A stretch of 52,212 bases of DNA from NCBI GenBank assembly GCA_964521525.1, contig CAZFTD010000003.1, forward strand, positions 1-52,212. The letters run 5' to 3'. This document shows, in pieces, positions 37,098-45,146 of the stretch; position 1 is the first letter of the stretch, and each line of letters starts with the position of its first letter. This DNA comes from CALEUX01 sp964521525 (lineage in GTDB: Bacteria > Bacteroidota > Bacteroidia > Bacteroidales > Marinilabiliaceae). A program made the position numbers and the translations under genes. Under the pieces are notes generated by a model. That model saw only the letters and a program-made list of their open reading frames with translations, was not told the origin of the DNA and ran no database searches.

Positions 37098-37165
37098 AAC
37101 TTAGTGTTTTGTTTACACTTTCAAAAATCGACGCTAAGTTATCACATAGAAAAGTAATTTGCAAA
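37098..37165 (-). promoter_or_regulatory. Promoter and candidate operator of the cellulose operon
   Basis: On the minus strand TTTG (37162-37165), a 20-nt spacer and TAACTTAG (37134-37141) fit a Bacteroidota promoter, with the -7 element one base off TAnnTTTG. An inverted repeat AACTTAG/CTAAGTT (37098-37104 and 37134-37140) overlaps the -7 box. Between lies GTGTAAACAAAACAC (complement of 37104-37118). Either repeat could be the NrtR operator. The placement over and after the -7 box suits repression. Confidence 0.5.
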
Positions 37166-37274
37166 TACTTTTTATGTTTTATTTAAGTTTTTTTAGAAAA
37201 ATAAAATTTAATTAATTTACAACACAAAGATATATAGGCTGTTGCGAGCGGGGTGATGAAGTGTTTTTTATACA

Positions 37275-37760
37275 CTAATACTTGTGTTGGTTTTTAATGT
37301 GGTGCAGAAGACCTTCGCAGGCTTCTTCCAAAATATCGAGTACCATTTCGAAGCCCTGATCGCCGCCATAATAAGGGTCGGGCACTATTCCGTAATGACC
37401 GGAGTGTGAGAAATCAGTCATTTTAAAGATTTTCTTTTTAGTGGTTTCATCGGGAGCCAGGCGCATTAAATCGCTAATGTTCTGGTCGTCCATGCCAATG
37501 ATCATATCAAAATGCCTGAAATCGTGTTGCGGGTTAACCGGTCGACTGATACTGGTGAGGTGATATCCACGAATTATAGCATGCCGTTTCATACGCGCAT
37601 CAGCCGGTTCCCCTTCATGAGCATCAATGATTCCTGCCGAGTCGATTTCAAAGAGATCGCCAAACCCTTCTTTCTGAACCAACGATTTCATAACTGCTTC
37701 GGCACTGGGTGAGCGACAAATATTACCCAGACAAACAAATAAAATTCTGGTTTTATCCAT
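37275..37760 (-). CDS. Low-molecular-weight protein-tyrosine phosphatase
   Basis: A 161-residue cytoplasmic phosphatase. The start at 37758-37760 is preferred to the ATG nine codons upstream because GAAGGA precedes it at normal distance and the family motif begins at residue 8. The P-loop is CLGNICRSP with nucleophile Cys10 and Arg16. The general-acid loop VPDPYYGG carries the catalytic Asp, and residues between show the usual DSAGI and ISRPV motifs. It may act on phosphotyrosine in a capsule-synthesis kinase or on other small phosphoesters. Neither partner is visible nearby. Confidence 0.92.
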   Translation of the reverse strand: MDKTRILFVCLGNICRSPSAEAVMKSLVQKEGFGDLFEIDSAGIIDAHEGEPADARMKRHAIIRGYHLTSISRPVNPQHDFRHFDMIIGMDDQNISDLMRLAPDETTKKKIFKMTDFSHSGHYGIVPDPYYGGDQGFEMVLDILEEACEGLLHHIKNQHKY

Positions 37761-37993
37761 TATTCCTTCAGTTTTTGAAATAAACAACGAATATCAAATA
37801 TACCTTTTTTATTGAAAAATTCATGTTATACAACACCAGCCATGATGAAATTTTATCTTGAAGGCCACTTAGGCCAATAGATATTTTGGTTAAATTGTGA
37901 TGATTAATCCTTCCGAATATTTTATCAGGCTATTTGTATCGTTTATTTTGAGATGGATTTAATTCGTAAACTTGGGGTGATGGTAAAAAATTA

Positions 37994-38024
37994 CCCCGAC
38001 CATTTTTTTTCAAATTAGCCGGGG
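37994..38024 (-). terminator. Terminator of the sodium/sugar symporter gene
   Basis: CCCCG (37994-37998) and CGGGG (38020-38024) form a short G+C-rich stem. On the minus strand it is followed by AATTTTTTACC, a U-run. It lies 18 bp after the stop. The rest of 37761-38042 shows no gene. Confidence 0.65.
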
Positions 38025-38042
38025 CAACAATTTAAATACTTT

Positions 38043-39908
38043 TTACCAAAAATAGGCGTACAGAGAAATAATTATAACCACAATGCCTATGGCACCAACC
38101 AGAAACTTATTATCGGTTTCGAAAAGCTGAGGCTCAAATTCATAGGCTTTGGCATCTTTTTGGGCCGAATTGGCATTGGTAAACATTATAACAGCCACAA
38201 ATGCCAGTAGGAATGCCATCATAAATATTGAATGGAATCCAAGGTTGAGTAATCCCACACCAAAAAGGTTGGTTCCCCAAATTAATCCGGCCACAAAAGC
38301 AACAGTTGAAAGCACGGCAAAGAACCAACCGGCATGGGTTAACATGCGACGATTTTTTGCAGAAGGCAACTCTGCAGGAGTGTGATGCTTGTCGGTTAGG
38401 GATAGAACAACTGCCATGGCTATCAGTATCATACATACATAACCCATGCGGATAATGAATGGCAATTCCGGCAGAAGAATTTTCATGGCAATGCCTACCG
38501 GAATGGTAGCAATGGTGGTCCATAGCGCGGCACGGTTGGTAGCCCTTTTCCACAAAACTCCCATACCAAATACTACCACTACGCCCGGATAAATAAAGCC
38601 GGTGTATTCCTGGATGTACTGGAATGCCTGATCGAGGCCGCCAAGCAACGGTTTGGCCGCAAAAATGGCAATTAACAGGGCAGTGGCAGCAGCATAGCGA
38701 CCGGTTTTAACAAGTTGCCTTTCGGTTGCATGTTTGTTAATCAGGTCTTTGTAAATATCGAGGGTGAAGATGGTTGATGTTGAGTTGAGCATGGATGCCA
38801 ATGATGAAACCACAGCAGCAACAAGGGCAGCAAATGCCAATCCTCTTATACCAACTGGGGCGAAATTGCGCAACAGCCACGGGTAGGCATCATCGGCACG
38901 CTCAATGGTTCCCTGCAGACCCGATACTGTATGCTGCAAATCGGGATGGTTAAAAAGCACATAAGCTGTAATACCAGGAATGATAACCACGATGGGAATA
39001 AGAATCTTTAAATATCCGGCGAAAATAAGCCCTTTTTTGGCCTCAGCCAGGTTTTTAGCTGCCAGCCCTTTTTGAATAATATACTGATTGAAACCCCAGT
39101 AGCCAATATTGGTTAACCACATTGCTCCAAAAATAACGGCCAATCCGGGCAGGTCTTTGAAGATGGTTCCTCCGGTATCTTTATTGCTGTCGATTATCAT
39201 ATTAAAATGCAGGTCGGAGGGAACTTCCCTAACCTTTGATAATACAATGCGGAAGCCTTCAAAAGCACTGCCTCCATCTCCTGCCACGGCCGATAATGCA
39301 AACCATGCAGTAATTAATCCTCCACCTACAAGGAAAATAACTTGTAGCACATCGGTCCAGGCTACCGCTTTTAATCCGCCATAAATGGAATAAAGGCCGG
39401 CAAAAAGCAATAATCCGGGCACGCCAAATTCCTTCGGAATTCCGAGTATTTGCTCCATGGCAATGGCTCCCAACCATGCTACCGAAGTAAGGTTAACAAA
39501 TACATATACCAGCAGCCAGAAAAATGAGAAAAAGAAACTTACACCTTTTCCATAGCGTTCCTTCGCCAATTGTGGCATTGTAAAAATCTTTTTGTCAATC
39601 ATTTGTGGTAACATATATTTTGCTACCAGAATGAGTGTAATGGCCGCAATCCATTCGTATGCCGCAATTCCGAGTCCAATACGGAAGCCCGAACCCGACA
39701 TACCAATAAAGTGCTCGGCCGAAATGTTGGCTGCTATTAACGAAGCACCAATTGCCCACCACGACAGGGTTCCTCCTGCCAGGAAGTAATCTTTAGAGTT
39801 TTTTTCCTCGCCCTTCTTAGTACGGGAAAGCCAAAGTCCAAGCCCTACAATCAATATTGCATAGGCAACAAATATCATGTAGTCGATGGTTGTAAATCCA
39901 GCATTCAT
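38043..39908 (-). CDS. SGLT-type sodium:solute (sugar) symporter
   Basis: A 621-residue inner-membrane Na+-coupled transporter of the SSS family, about 14 helices. TM1 carries the substrate/Na+ helix (YMIFVAYAILIVGLGLWLS). The motif DYFLAGGTLSWWAIGASLIAANISAEHFIGMSGSG and FAGLYSIYGGLKAVAWTDVLQ match bacterial glucose/galactose symporters such as vSGLT. A C-terminal extension with helices (~520-621) ends the protein. Galactose, glucose or xylose import is likely; the exact sugar is not determinable. The NrtR-type regulator 40279-40968 lies upstream on the same strand, 370 bp away. Confidence 0.92.
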   Translation of the reverse strand: MNAGFTTIDYMIFVAYAILIVGLGLWLSRTKKGEEKNSKDYFLAGGTLSWWAIGASLIAANISAEHFIGMSGSGFRIGLGIAAYEWIAAITLILVAKYMLPQMIDKKIFTMPQLAKERYGKGVSFFFSFFWLLVYVFVNLTSVAWLGAIAMEQILGIPKEFGVPGLLLFAGLYSIYGGLKAVAWTDVLQVIFLVGGGLITAWFALSAVAGDGGSAFEGFRIVLSKVREVPSDLHFNMIIDSNKDTGGTIFKDLPGLAVIFGAMWLTNIGYWGFNQYIIQKGLAAKNLAEAKKGLIFAGYLKILIPIVVIIPGITAYVLFNHPDLQHTVSGLQGTIERADDAYPWLLRNFAPVGIRGLAFAALVAAVVSSLASMLNSTSTIFTLDIYKDLINKHATERQLVKTGRYAAATALLIAIFAAKPLLGGLDQAFQYIQEYTGFIYPGVVVVFGMGVLWKRATNRAALWTTIATIPVGIAMKILLPELPFIIRMGYVCMILIAMAVVLSLTDKHHTPAELPSAKNRRMLTHAGWFFAVLSTVAFVAGLIWGTNLFGVGLLNLGFHSIFMMAFLLAFVAVIMFTNANSAQKDAKAYEFEPQLFETDNKFLVGAIGIVVIIISLYAYFW

Positions 39909-39925
39909 AGAATTAGTATGATTTT

Positions 39926-39968
39926 ATTGTTAACAATTAAATAATAATACCTACCAGTACCTACCAGT
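39926..39968 (-). promoter_or_regulatory. Tandem 10-bp repeat and palindrome upstream of the SGLT-type gene
   Basis: ACCTACCAGT occurs twice in exact tandem at 39949-39958 and 39959-39968, and ATTGTTAACAAT is a perfect 12-bp palindrome at 39926-39937. Both lie 18-60 bp before the symporter start, where a promoter is expected. The 10-bp period places both copies on one DNA face, as for regulator sites. Binding by the neighbouring NrtR-type protein is inference. Confidence 0.45.
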
Positions 39969-40017
39969 TTACAATATTACAGACTTTTTTTGAAAAATTA
40001 ATACAATTGAAAAGAAA

Positions 40018-40078
40018 CTGTTTAAAGTTGTTTTTTTAGACGTGAAGTTGGAACGAAGTGGAATGCCGGGAATCGGGA
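40018..40078 (+). repeat. Dispersed intergenic repeat, copy A
   Basis: It begins CTGTTTAAAG, then GAAGTTGGAACGAAGTGGAA, TGCC and GAATCGGG. It aligns closely, in the same order, with the complement of 46816-46879. The rest of 39969-40278 has no gene. A short tract near 40124-40170 (CCCCAACGGGGAG, then CAACATAGGACAACGCCCA) resembles a degenerate palindromic repeat. Confidence 0.6.
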
Positions 40079-40278
40079 AAAGACATAAAAAAATAACATG
40101 CTTAAAAGTTATTTGTTGATAGTCAACCCCAACGGGGAGTAATCAGCAACATAGGACAACGCCCAATGAATGAAATCCAAAACAATGGTCGCCTTTTAAG
40201 GGCAAAATCAATTATAGAATTAAAGGAAAACATTTCCTAATCCTTGGGATTTTTATTTAAGAATGTGTCTAAATAGAA

Positions 40279-40968
40279 TTACGTGTTTTCCAAGAATTTA
40301 CTTTTATTATCTTGTTGGTCGAGGATGCTAAATTTGTAATAGTAGGCACCTTTTTTCGATTCAGTTGTGTTTTTAATGTTCAATTTTTCAAGCACATTAA
40401 ACGATAATGCTTTTTTACGGAAGTTTCCAGGGTCGAAGGCTTTTTGAAAAATAGCTTCGTACAGATTGCGCAGTTGCATAAGTGTAAACTTTCCGGGGAG
40501 TAGTTCTTTGCCAATCAATTCATTGGTGGCTTTATGTTGTAATCTTTCCAGTGCTTTTTGTACCATAGCTGCATGGTCGAAAATAAGAGCTGGCAGTTTG
40601 GTGACTGGCCACCAAACAGCACCTGATTCTCGCACCATATCTTTATTGTGCTTATGAATTGGAATAAGGGCCACAAAGGCAATACTAATAACCCGTGCAC
40701 CATCATCCCTGTCGGGCTCGGAAAAAGCGGCAACCTGTTCGAGGTAAATTTCGCGTAAGCCGGTAGTTTGCATAAGAACTCTGCGGGCAGCTACTTCAAC
40801 CGATTCGTTATCCTGCACAAACCCGCCCATGAGCGACCATTTGCCAAGTGAGGGTTCAAATCCCCTTGGATATAATAGTATTTTCAATTCCCCTTCTTCG
40901 TAACCAAATATGGCACAGTCAACAGCCACAAAATGTTTGGGATGCGGATAAATATTAATTTGAGACAT
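40279..40968 (-). CDS. NrtR-family Nudix/winged-helix regulator, second copy
   Basis: A 229-residue protein from the ATG at 40966-40968; an upstream ATG gives 11 extra residues without family similarity. The Nudix half has KWSLMGGFVQDNESVEVAAR followed by RVLMQTTGL. Glu positions of the Nudix box are replaced (Val, Gln and Thr), so catalysis is unlikely although the Gly and first Glu remain. The winged-helix half has LLPGKFTLMQLRNLYEAIF (~155-200). It is related to but clearly different from 36312-37088. It is encoded upstream of the SGLT-type symporter in the same direction and may control it. A 370-bp gap separates them, so they probably have separate promoters. Confidence 0.87.
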   Translation of the reverse strand: MSQINIYPHPKHFVAVDCAIFGYEEGELKILLYPRGFEPSLGKWSLMGGFVQDNESVEVAARRVLMQTTGLREIYLEQVAAFSEPDRDDGARVISIAFVALIPIHKHNKDMVRESGAVWWPVTKLPALIFDHAAMVQKALERLQHKATNELIGKELLPGKFTLMQLRNLYEAIFQKAFDPGNFRKKALSFNVLEKLNIKNTTESKKGAYYYKFSILDQQDNKSKFLENT

Positions 40969-41013
40969 TATGCAATTCGTATGTTTTTTGATTAAAACCA
41001 ATCTGAAAATTAC

Positions 41014-41273
41014 AATTCATGCGAATTAAGAGTTGAATTTTTATAAAGCCGTAGGCTTGTTTCATTTTGAAAAAATGCACTTCAGTAAATTAACATTTGA
41101 GCTAACCACAAAAGAGCCTTAGGCTCGGGACATATTTATCATTTCTTCCATGTTCTTATGTTTTGTTTCCAAAGAACTCATAAAACATCCCGTATTTTGC
41201 ACTGGATTGAAATCCACAGTTAAAAAATAATACGGTCCTCCGGGGCTTTTTCAACTCTTAATTCGCATAATTC
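41014..41273. mobile_element. MITE-like element with 19-bp terminal inverted repeats and 5-bp target duplication
   Basis: ATGCGAATTAAGAGTTGAA at 41019-41037 and its exact complement at 41250-41268 bound a 250-bp segment. AATTC occurs immediately outside both ends (41014-41018 and 41269-41273), as expected for a 5-bp target-site duplication. The interior has no credible gene, only small hairpins (AGCC/GGCT near 41045-41055, AGCCT/AGGCT near 41116). It sits between the NrtR-type gene and the CstA promoter. Confidence 0.72.
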
Positions 41274-41386
41274 CATAATCGGATAGTGAATAAGAATATG
41301 ACAAAAGTAAAACAACCAATTAAAAGTAAAAAATACTTTCTTAAACAACAATTGAAAAGTTTGGTAGTTGAAGTAATAATTATGTA

Positions 41387-41394
41387 TAAATTTG
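41387..41394 (+). promoter_or_regulatory. -7 promoter element of the CstA gene
   Basis: TAAATTTG matches TAnnTTTG exactly, 47 bp upstream of the ATG. TTTG at 41360-41363 is a possible -33 element with a long 23-nt spacer. Confidence 0.5.
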
Positions 41395-41440
41395 GATTAA
41401 GAATTCAATAAAAATCTTACCTGATTTAACTTCGGAAATT

Positions 41441-42883
41441 ATGATTACGTTTCTTGTTTCCATAGCAACTCTGATAGTGGGGTTTTTAGTGTATGGCAGG
41501 TTTGTTGAAAAATTCTTTGGTGCCAACGATCAGATTAAAACGCCTGCTTTGGCAAAACCCGATGGTGTTGATTTTTTGGCTCTGCCTACCTGGAAGGCCT
41601 TTACCATCGAATTTTTAAATATTGCAGGGCTTGGACCCGTATTCGGAGCAGTATTAGGTGCCATGTATGGCCCAATGGCTTATGTTTGGATTGTTCTGGG
41701 ATGCATTTTTATGGGAGCAGTACACGATTATTTTTCGGGTATGCTCTCCATTCGTAATGGTGGTGCGAGTATTCCCGAAATTGTTGGGAAATATCTTGGT
41801 AATGGGTTTCGGGTATTTCTTCGCATTTTCTCATTATTGCTGTTGATTTTTGTTGGAGTGGCATTTGTTACAGGGCCGGCCGAGCTTTTGACCAAATTCT
41901 CGGGTGGAGGGTTTAAAATTTGGCTATACGCTATTTTTGCCTATTATTTAATTGCCACCTTGTTTCCCATTAATAAAATAATTGGAAGAATTTACCCGTT
42001 TTTTGGAGCAACCTTATTGATAATGGCCATTTTAATAGCCGGTTCCATGTTGTTTTTAGGGTCTGTCGGAAAACTGGAAATGTTTGAACTTTCGTTTGAT
42101 GGTTTTGCCAATTTCCATCATAAACCATTGGAGAATATTCTTTTCCCAATGATGTTTATTGTAATATCGTGTGGTGCATTGTCGGGGTTTCATTCCACAC
42201 AGGCTCCGTTAATGGCTCGATGCGTAAAGCGAGAAGGCCATGGGCGGTATGTTTTTTATGGTGCCATGATTGCTGAAGGCATTGTAGCCATTATTTGGGC
42301 AACGGCAGCAATGAATTTTTTCGGTGGCCCTGAGGGGCTCAATACAGCCATGCAGGTTGAAGGGCACAAAGCAGCATGGGTGGTGAACGAAATAAGTCGC
42401 TCCTGGCTTGGGAAAGCGGGTGCTGTGTTTGCTATAATTGGAGTAATAGCCTGTCCGATAACCACCGGAGATACAGCTTTTAGAAGTGCCCGCTTAACCA
42501 TTGCCGATATTTTTAGCATTAATCAGGCATCATTAAAAAAGCGTTTGTTCATAAGCATCCCATTGTTTATTGTTGGTTTTATTTTATCACAAATTGAGTT
42601 TGAAACCATTTGGAAGTTCCTTGGTTTATCGAATCAGGTTCTGGCAGTTGTGGTTTTGTGGAGTGGAGCCATGTACCTTGTAAAAGAGCGAAAACCACAT
42701 TGGATGTTATCGGTGCCTGCTTTTTTTATGACAACCGTTTGTTTTACCTATCTGATAGTAGCTCCTGTGAGCAAAGGAGGTCTGTTTCTGAATCCGTTGT
42801 TTGGATATTTGCTTGGCTTATTGCTTGGCATTCTGTCGTTTGTGTGGTTTTTGATGGCTGCCCGAAAAAATAAACCCAGATAA
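41441..42883 (+). CDS. cstA: CstA-family carbon starvation transporter
   Basis: A 480-residue inner-membrane protein, around 13 helices. The family hallmark is visible early: KPDGVDFLALPTWKAFTIEF, IAGLGPVFGAVLGAMYGP and GCIFMGAVHDYFSGMLSIRN, then GFHSTQAPLMARC and CPITTGDTAFRSARL in the second half. Known members import pyruvate or peptides in starvation. It is shorter than E. coli CstA (~700), matching the short form common in anaerobes and Bacteroidota. The stop is 24 bp before the promoter-like element of the cobalamin riboswitch, so it is a separate unit. Confidence 0.92.
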   Translation: MITFLVSIATLIVGFLVYGRFVEKFFGANDQIKTPALAKPDGVDFLALPTWKAFTIEFLNIAGLGPVFGAVLGAMYGPMAYVWIVLGCIFMGAVHDYFSGMLSIRNGGASIPEIVGKYLGNGFRVFLRIFSLLLLIFVGVAFVTGPAELLTKFSGGGFKIWLYAIFAYYLIATLFPINKIIGRIYPFFGATLLIMAILIAGSMLFLGSVGKLEMFELSFDGFANFHHKPLENILFPMMFIVISCGALSGFHSTQAPLMARCVKREGHGRYVFYGAMIAEGIVAIIWATAAMNFFGGPEGLNTAMQVEGHKAAWVVNEISRSWLGKAGAVFAIIGVIACPITTGDTAFRSARLTIADIFSINQASLKKRLFISIPLFIVGFILSQIEFETIWKFLGLSNQVLAVVVLWSGAMYLVKERKPHWMLSVPAFFMTTVCFTYLIVAPVSKGGLFLNPLFGYLLGLLLGILSFVWFLMAARKNKPR

Positions 42884-42907
42884 AGTTTTTTATTAAACCA
42901 ATTTCTC

Positions 42908-42915
42908 TACTTTTG
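42908..42915 (+). promoter_or_regulatory. Candidate promoter element of the cobalamin-controlled unit
   Basis: TACTTTTG fits TAnnTTTG and lies just upstream of the riboswitch, so transcription would start about 42922, right before the aptamer. Confidence 0.5.
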
Positions 42916-42925
42916 TACCACAATT

Positions 42926-43100
42926 TGGTTCAGAAACCCTATCGGGTATGCTGATTAAAAGGGAATCCGGTTAAATTCCGGAGCTGTCCCCGCAGCTGTA
43001 AGCTCCTTGAAGGTTTTTCGAATACCCTCGCCACTGTTCCGATGAATTGGGATGGGAAGGCATCGAAAAACGGAGCAAGCCAGAAGACCTGCCAATGATT
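42926..43100 (+). ncRNA. Cobalamin (adenosylcobalamin) riboswitch
   Basis: The order of conserved blocks fits: GGTT and the pairing arm near 42926-42945, GGGAATCCGGT at 42961-42971, GAGCTGTCCCCGCAGCTGTA with the core near 42981-43000, CCACTG at 43031-43036, GATGGGAAGG at 43051-43060 and the B12 box AGCCAGAAGACCTGCC at 43078-43093. The B12 box has one A where the consensus usually has G. It precedes a BtuB-like gene by ~110 nt, so it should shut the unit off when cobalamin is plentiful. Confidence 0.93.
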
Positions 43101-43133
43101 CAATTCGTAGCTTTCGGGTAGAAAAGCGAAGAT

Positions 43134-43157
43134 TAGAACTTTACCTGTTCTATTTTT
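43134..43157 (+). terminator. Possible riboswitch-controlled terminator
   Basis: TAGAAC (43134-43139) and GTTCTA (43147-43152) form a 6-bp stem with TTTTT after it. It lies between the aptamer and the btuB start, where an attenuator would act. The stem is short, so translational control is equally possible. Confidence 0.4.
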
Positions 43158-43209
43158 CACCAATCCGTTTGTTGCGAATGGTTAAAATTATTTTTAATCA
43201 TTTGTAACT

Positions 43210-45111
43210 ATGTTATTTAGATTCTATTTAATCGTTTTTACTTCAACTATTTCCCTGATGTCTTTTGCTCAGGATTATCAGGAGAATCATTCAATTGCTT
43301 TAAAAGAAGTAACGGTTCGTTCTGCCCGGCAGGAAGAATTTGCCGTAGGCGCTGTTATTGAGAAGCCTGACACCTTATTAGTTAAGGCGTTAAAAGCTGC
43401 CTCGGTTTCCGATTTATTAACGGTTTCGTCGGGTGCTGCCATAAAAAGTTATGGACTCGGTGGATTGTCGTCGATTAGCATTCGGGGAGGAGGTAGTGCT
43501 CACACGGCTGTAATGTGGAATGGTATTAACATACAAAGCCCCATGAACAGCGGGGTTAATTTTACATCAATGCCAGTATCATTTTTTAAAAACATCCAGG
43601 TTCAACAAGGAGGTTCGGGCACCTTGTTTGGAAGTGGCGCCATGTCGGGGGTGGTGCATTTATCAGGACAAAATCTGTTTAAAGAACCTGATGGAATAGA
43701 GACTATTGTTGGTTTTGGGAGCTTTAAGAATAAAAATATATTGGTTTCGGGTAAAACCGGTAACCAAAAAGTGGCCTCATCCATAAGCCTATTTGGACAA
43801 ATGGCCGATAATGATTTCAGATTTAAAAATACCACCAAAATCAATTCTCCAATTGAGCGGCAAACCAATGCCGGATTAACGCAGTATGGGTTTATACAGG
43901 AAAACCACATTCGCTTTTCTGAAACTACGCTGCTTACTACTGCTTTCTGGTATCAGCATTATAATAAAGATGTACAAACCCAGATGACAAACAGCCGACC
44001 AGGCAAGCAGAATCAGGTTGATGATAATGTTTTATCGAGCCTAAATTATAGAGTGTATGGCAATGGTTATACTCTTAACTTTAAACAGGGATTGGTTTAT
44101 AATAAAATTGATTTTTCGAATCCAGATATACCAACTTCAAACGCCATCAGCCATTCGGTAAGTCTGATTAGTGAAGCTGAGTGCAGAATCCAGATTAACA
44201 GTCATTATCTTCTAAATGTTGGACTGAACTATACTCACGATTACGGGAAATCGCAAGCCTATAAAGGAAGCGTGAGTCGCGACCGGGTTGGAATTTTTTC
44301 CTTTTTTCAGATGAAGCATTTCAACGACCGGCTGTTAACAGTGCTAAGTGCCAGAGAGGAAGCTTCGAACGGACAGTTGCATCCGGTTGTTTTTTCAATT
44401 GGTAACAACTGGGCGATAAGCAAAGCAATGACTGTTAAAACAAATTTTTCGCGTAATTACCGAATCCCATCGCTGAACGACCTTTACTGGCTGGCCGATG
44501 CCTACGCAAAGGGCAATCCTGATTTGGTTCCTGAGTCGGGCTGGTCGGGCGAAGCCGGTTTGTTTTATGCAAATAAAAGCCGGGAGAGAACAACTGAGTT
44601 GTCGGCTCTGTTTTTCTTTACCAAGGTAGAAAACTGGATTGTTTGGTTACAGGAGGGAGGTATTTGGATGCCCACCAATAAAAATGACGGCCGCTCCAAC
44701 GGCATTGAAACCCGAGCCGGTACATCACATTTAGTTGGAAAAACCCGACTGAGCGGACAGCTTTCATATTATTACACATTTTCACAGCTTGGAACTGATG
44801 ATAATTATGATGGGCAGCAAATGATTTACATTCCCCGGCACAAAGCATCAGGGTTATTTACGGCTTCACGGAAACAGTTTTCAGGCGGTTTTGCCATCAA
44901 TTACACCGGAGAAAGGTATTACGACTATATTAATACGCTTGATGGATATTTAACCGGCGATGTGTTTGCAAACTATCGTTTGGCCTTAAAAGCAGTGAAT
45001 GTTGATATAAGCTTACGGGCGAATAACATCTGGGATACTAATTACCAGGTAATGGCTTTTTATGCTATGCCGCAAAGAAACTATTCTGCAACTATTGGAT
45101 TACGATTTTAA
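43210..45111 (+). CDS. btuB: TonB-dependent cobalamin receptor (BtuB-like)
   Basis: A 633-residue outer-membrane transporter. Signal peptide residues 1-20 (YLIVFTSTISLMSFAQ). The plug follows, with LKEVTVRSARQEE (TonB-box region), the motif YGLGGLSSISIRGGGSAHTA and GGSGTLFGSGAMSGVVHLSG. A 22-strand barrel ends with the aromatic strand NYSATIGLRF. It lacks the Ig-like domain of SusC proteins, and its size fits BtuB-type receptors. Cobalamin specificity rests on the riboswitch upstream and the BtuG-like gene that follows after 35 bp. Confidence 0.9.
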   Translation: MLFRFYLIVFTSTISLMSFAQDYQENHSIALKEVTVRSARQEEFAVGAVIEKPDTLLVKALKAASVSDLLTVSSGAAIKSYGLGGLSSISIRGGGSAHTAVMWNGINIQSPMNSGVNFTSMPVSFFKNIQVQQGGSGTLFGSGAMSGVVHLSGQNLFKEPDGIETIVGFGSFKNKNILVSGKTGNQKVASSISLFGQMADNDFRFKNTTKINSPIERQTNAGLTQYGFIQENHIRFSETTLLTTAFWYQHYNKDVQTQMTNSRPGKQNQVDDNVLSSLNYRVYGNGYTLNFKQGLVYNKIDFSNPDIPTSNAISHSVSLISEAECRIQINSHYLLNVGLNYTHDYGKSQAYKGSVSRDRVGIFSFFQMKHFNDRLLTVLSAREEASNGQLHPVVFSIGNNWAISKAMTVKTNFSRNYRIPSLNDLYWLADAYAKGNPDLVPESGWSGEAGLFYANKSRERTTELSALFFFTKVENWIVWLQEGGIWMPTNKNDGRSNGIETRAGTSHLVGKTRLSGQLSYYYTFSQLGTDDNYDGQQMIYIPRHKASGLFTASRKQFSGGFAINYTGERYYDYINTLDGYLTGDVFANYRLALKAVNVDISLRANNIWDTNYQVMAFYAMPQRNYSATIGLRF

Positions 45112-45146
45112 TTAATTTATTCATAACTAACCTAAAAAATTAAATT

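Noticed and set aside
37098..37140. AACTTAG/CTAAGTT inverted repeat as a certain NrtR operator
   Set aside because: The arms are 29 nt apart, wider than a usual dimer site, so it is kept only as one of two candidates within the promoter feature.
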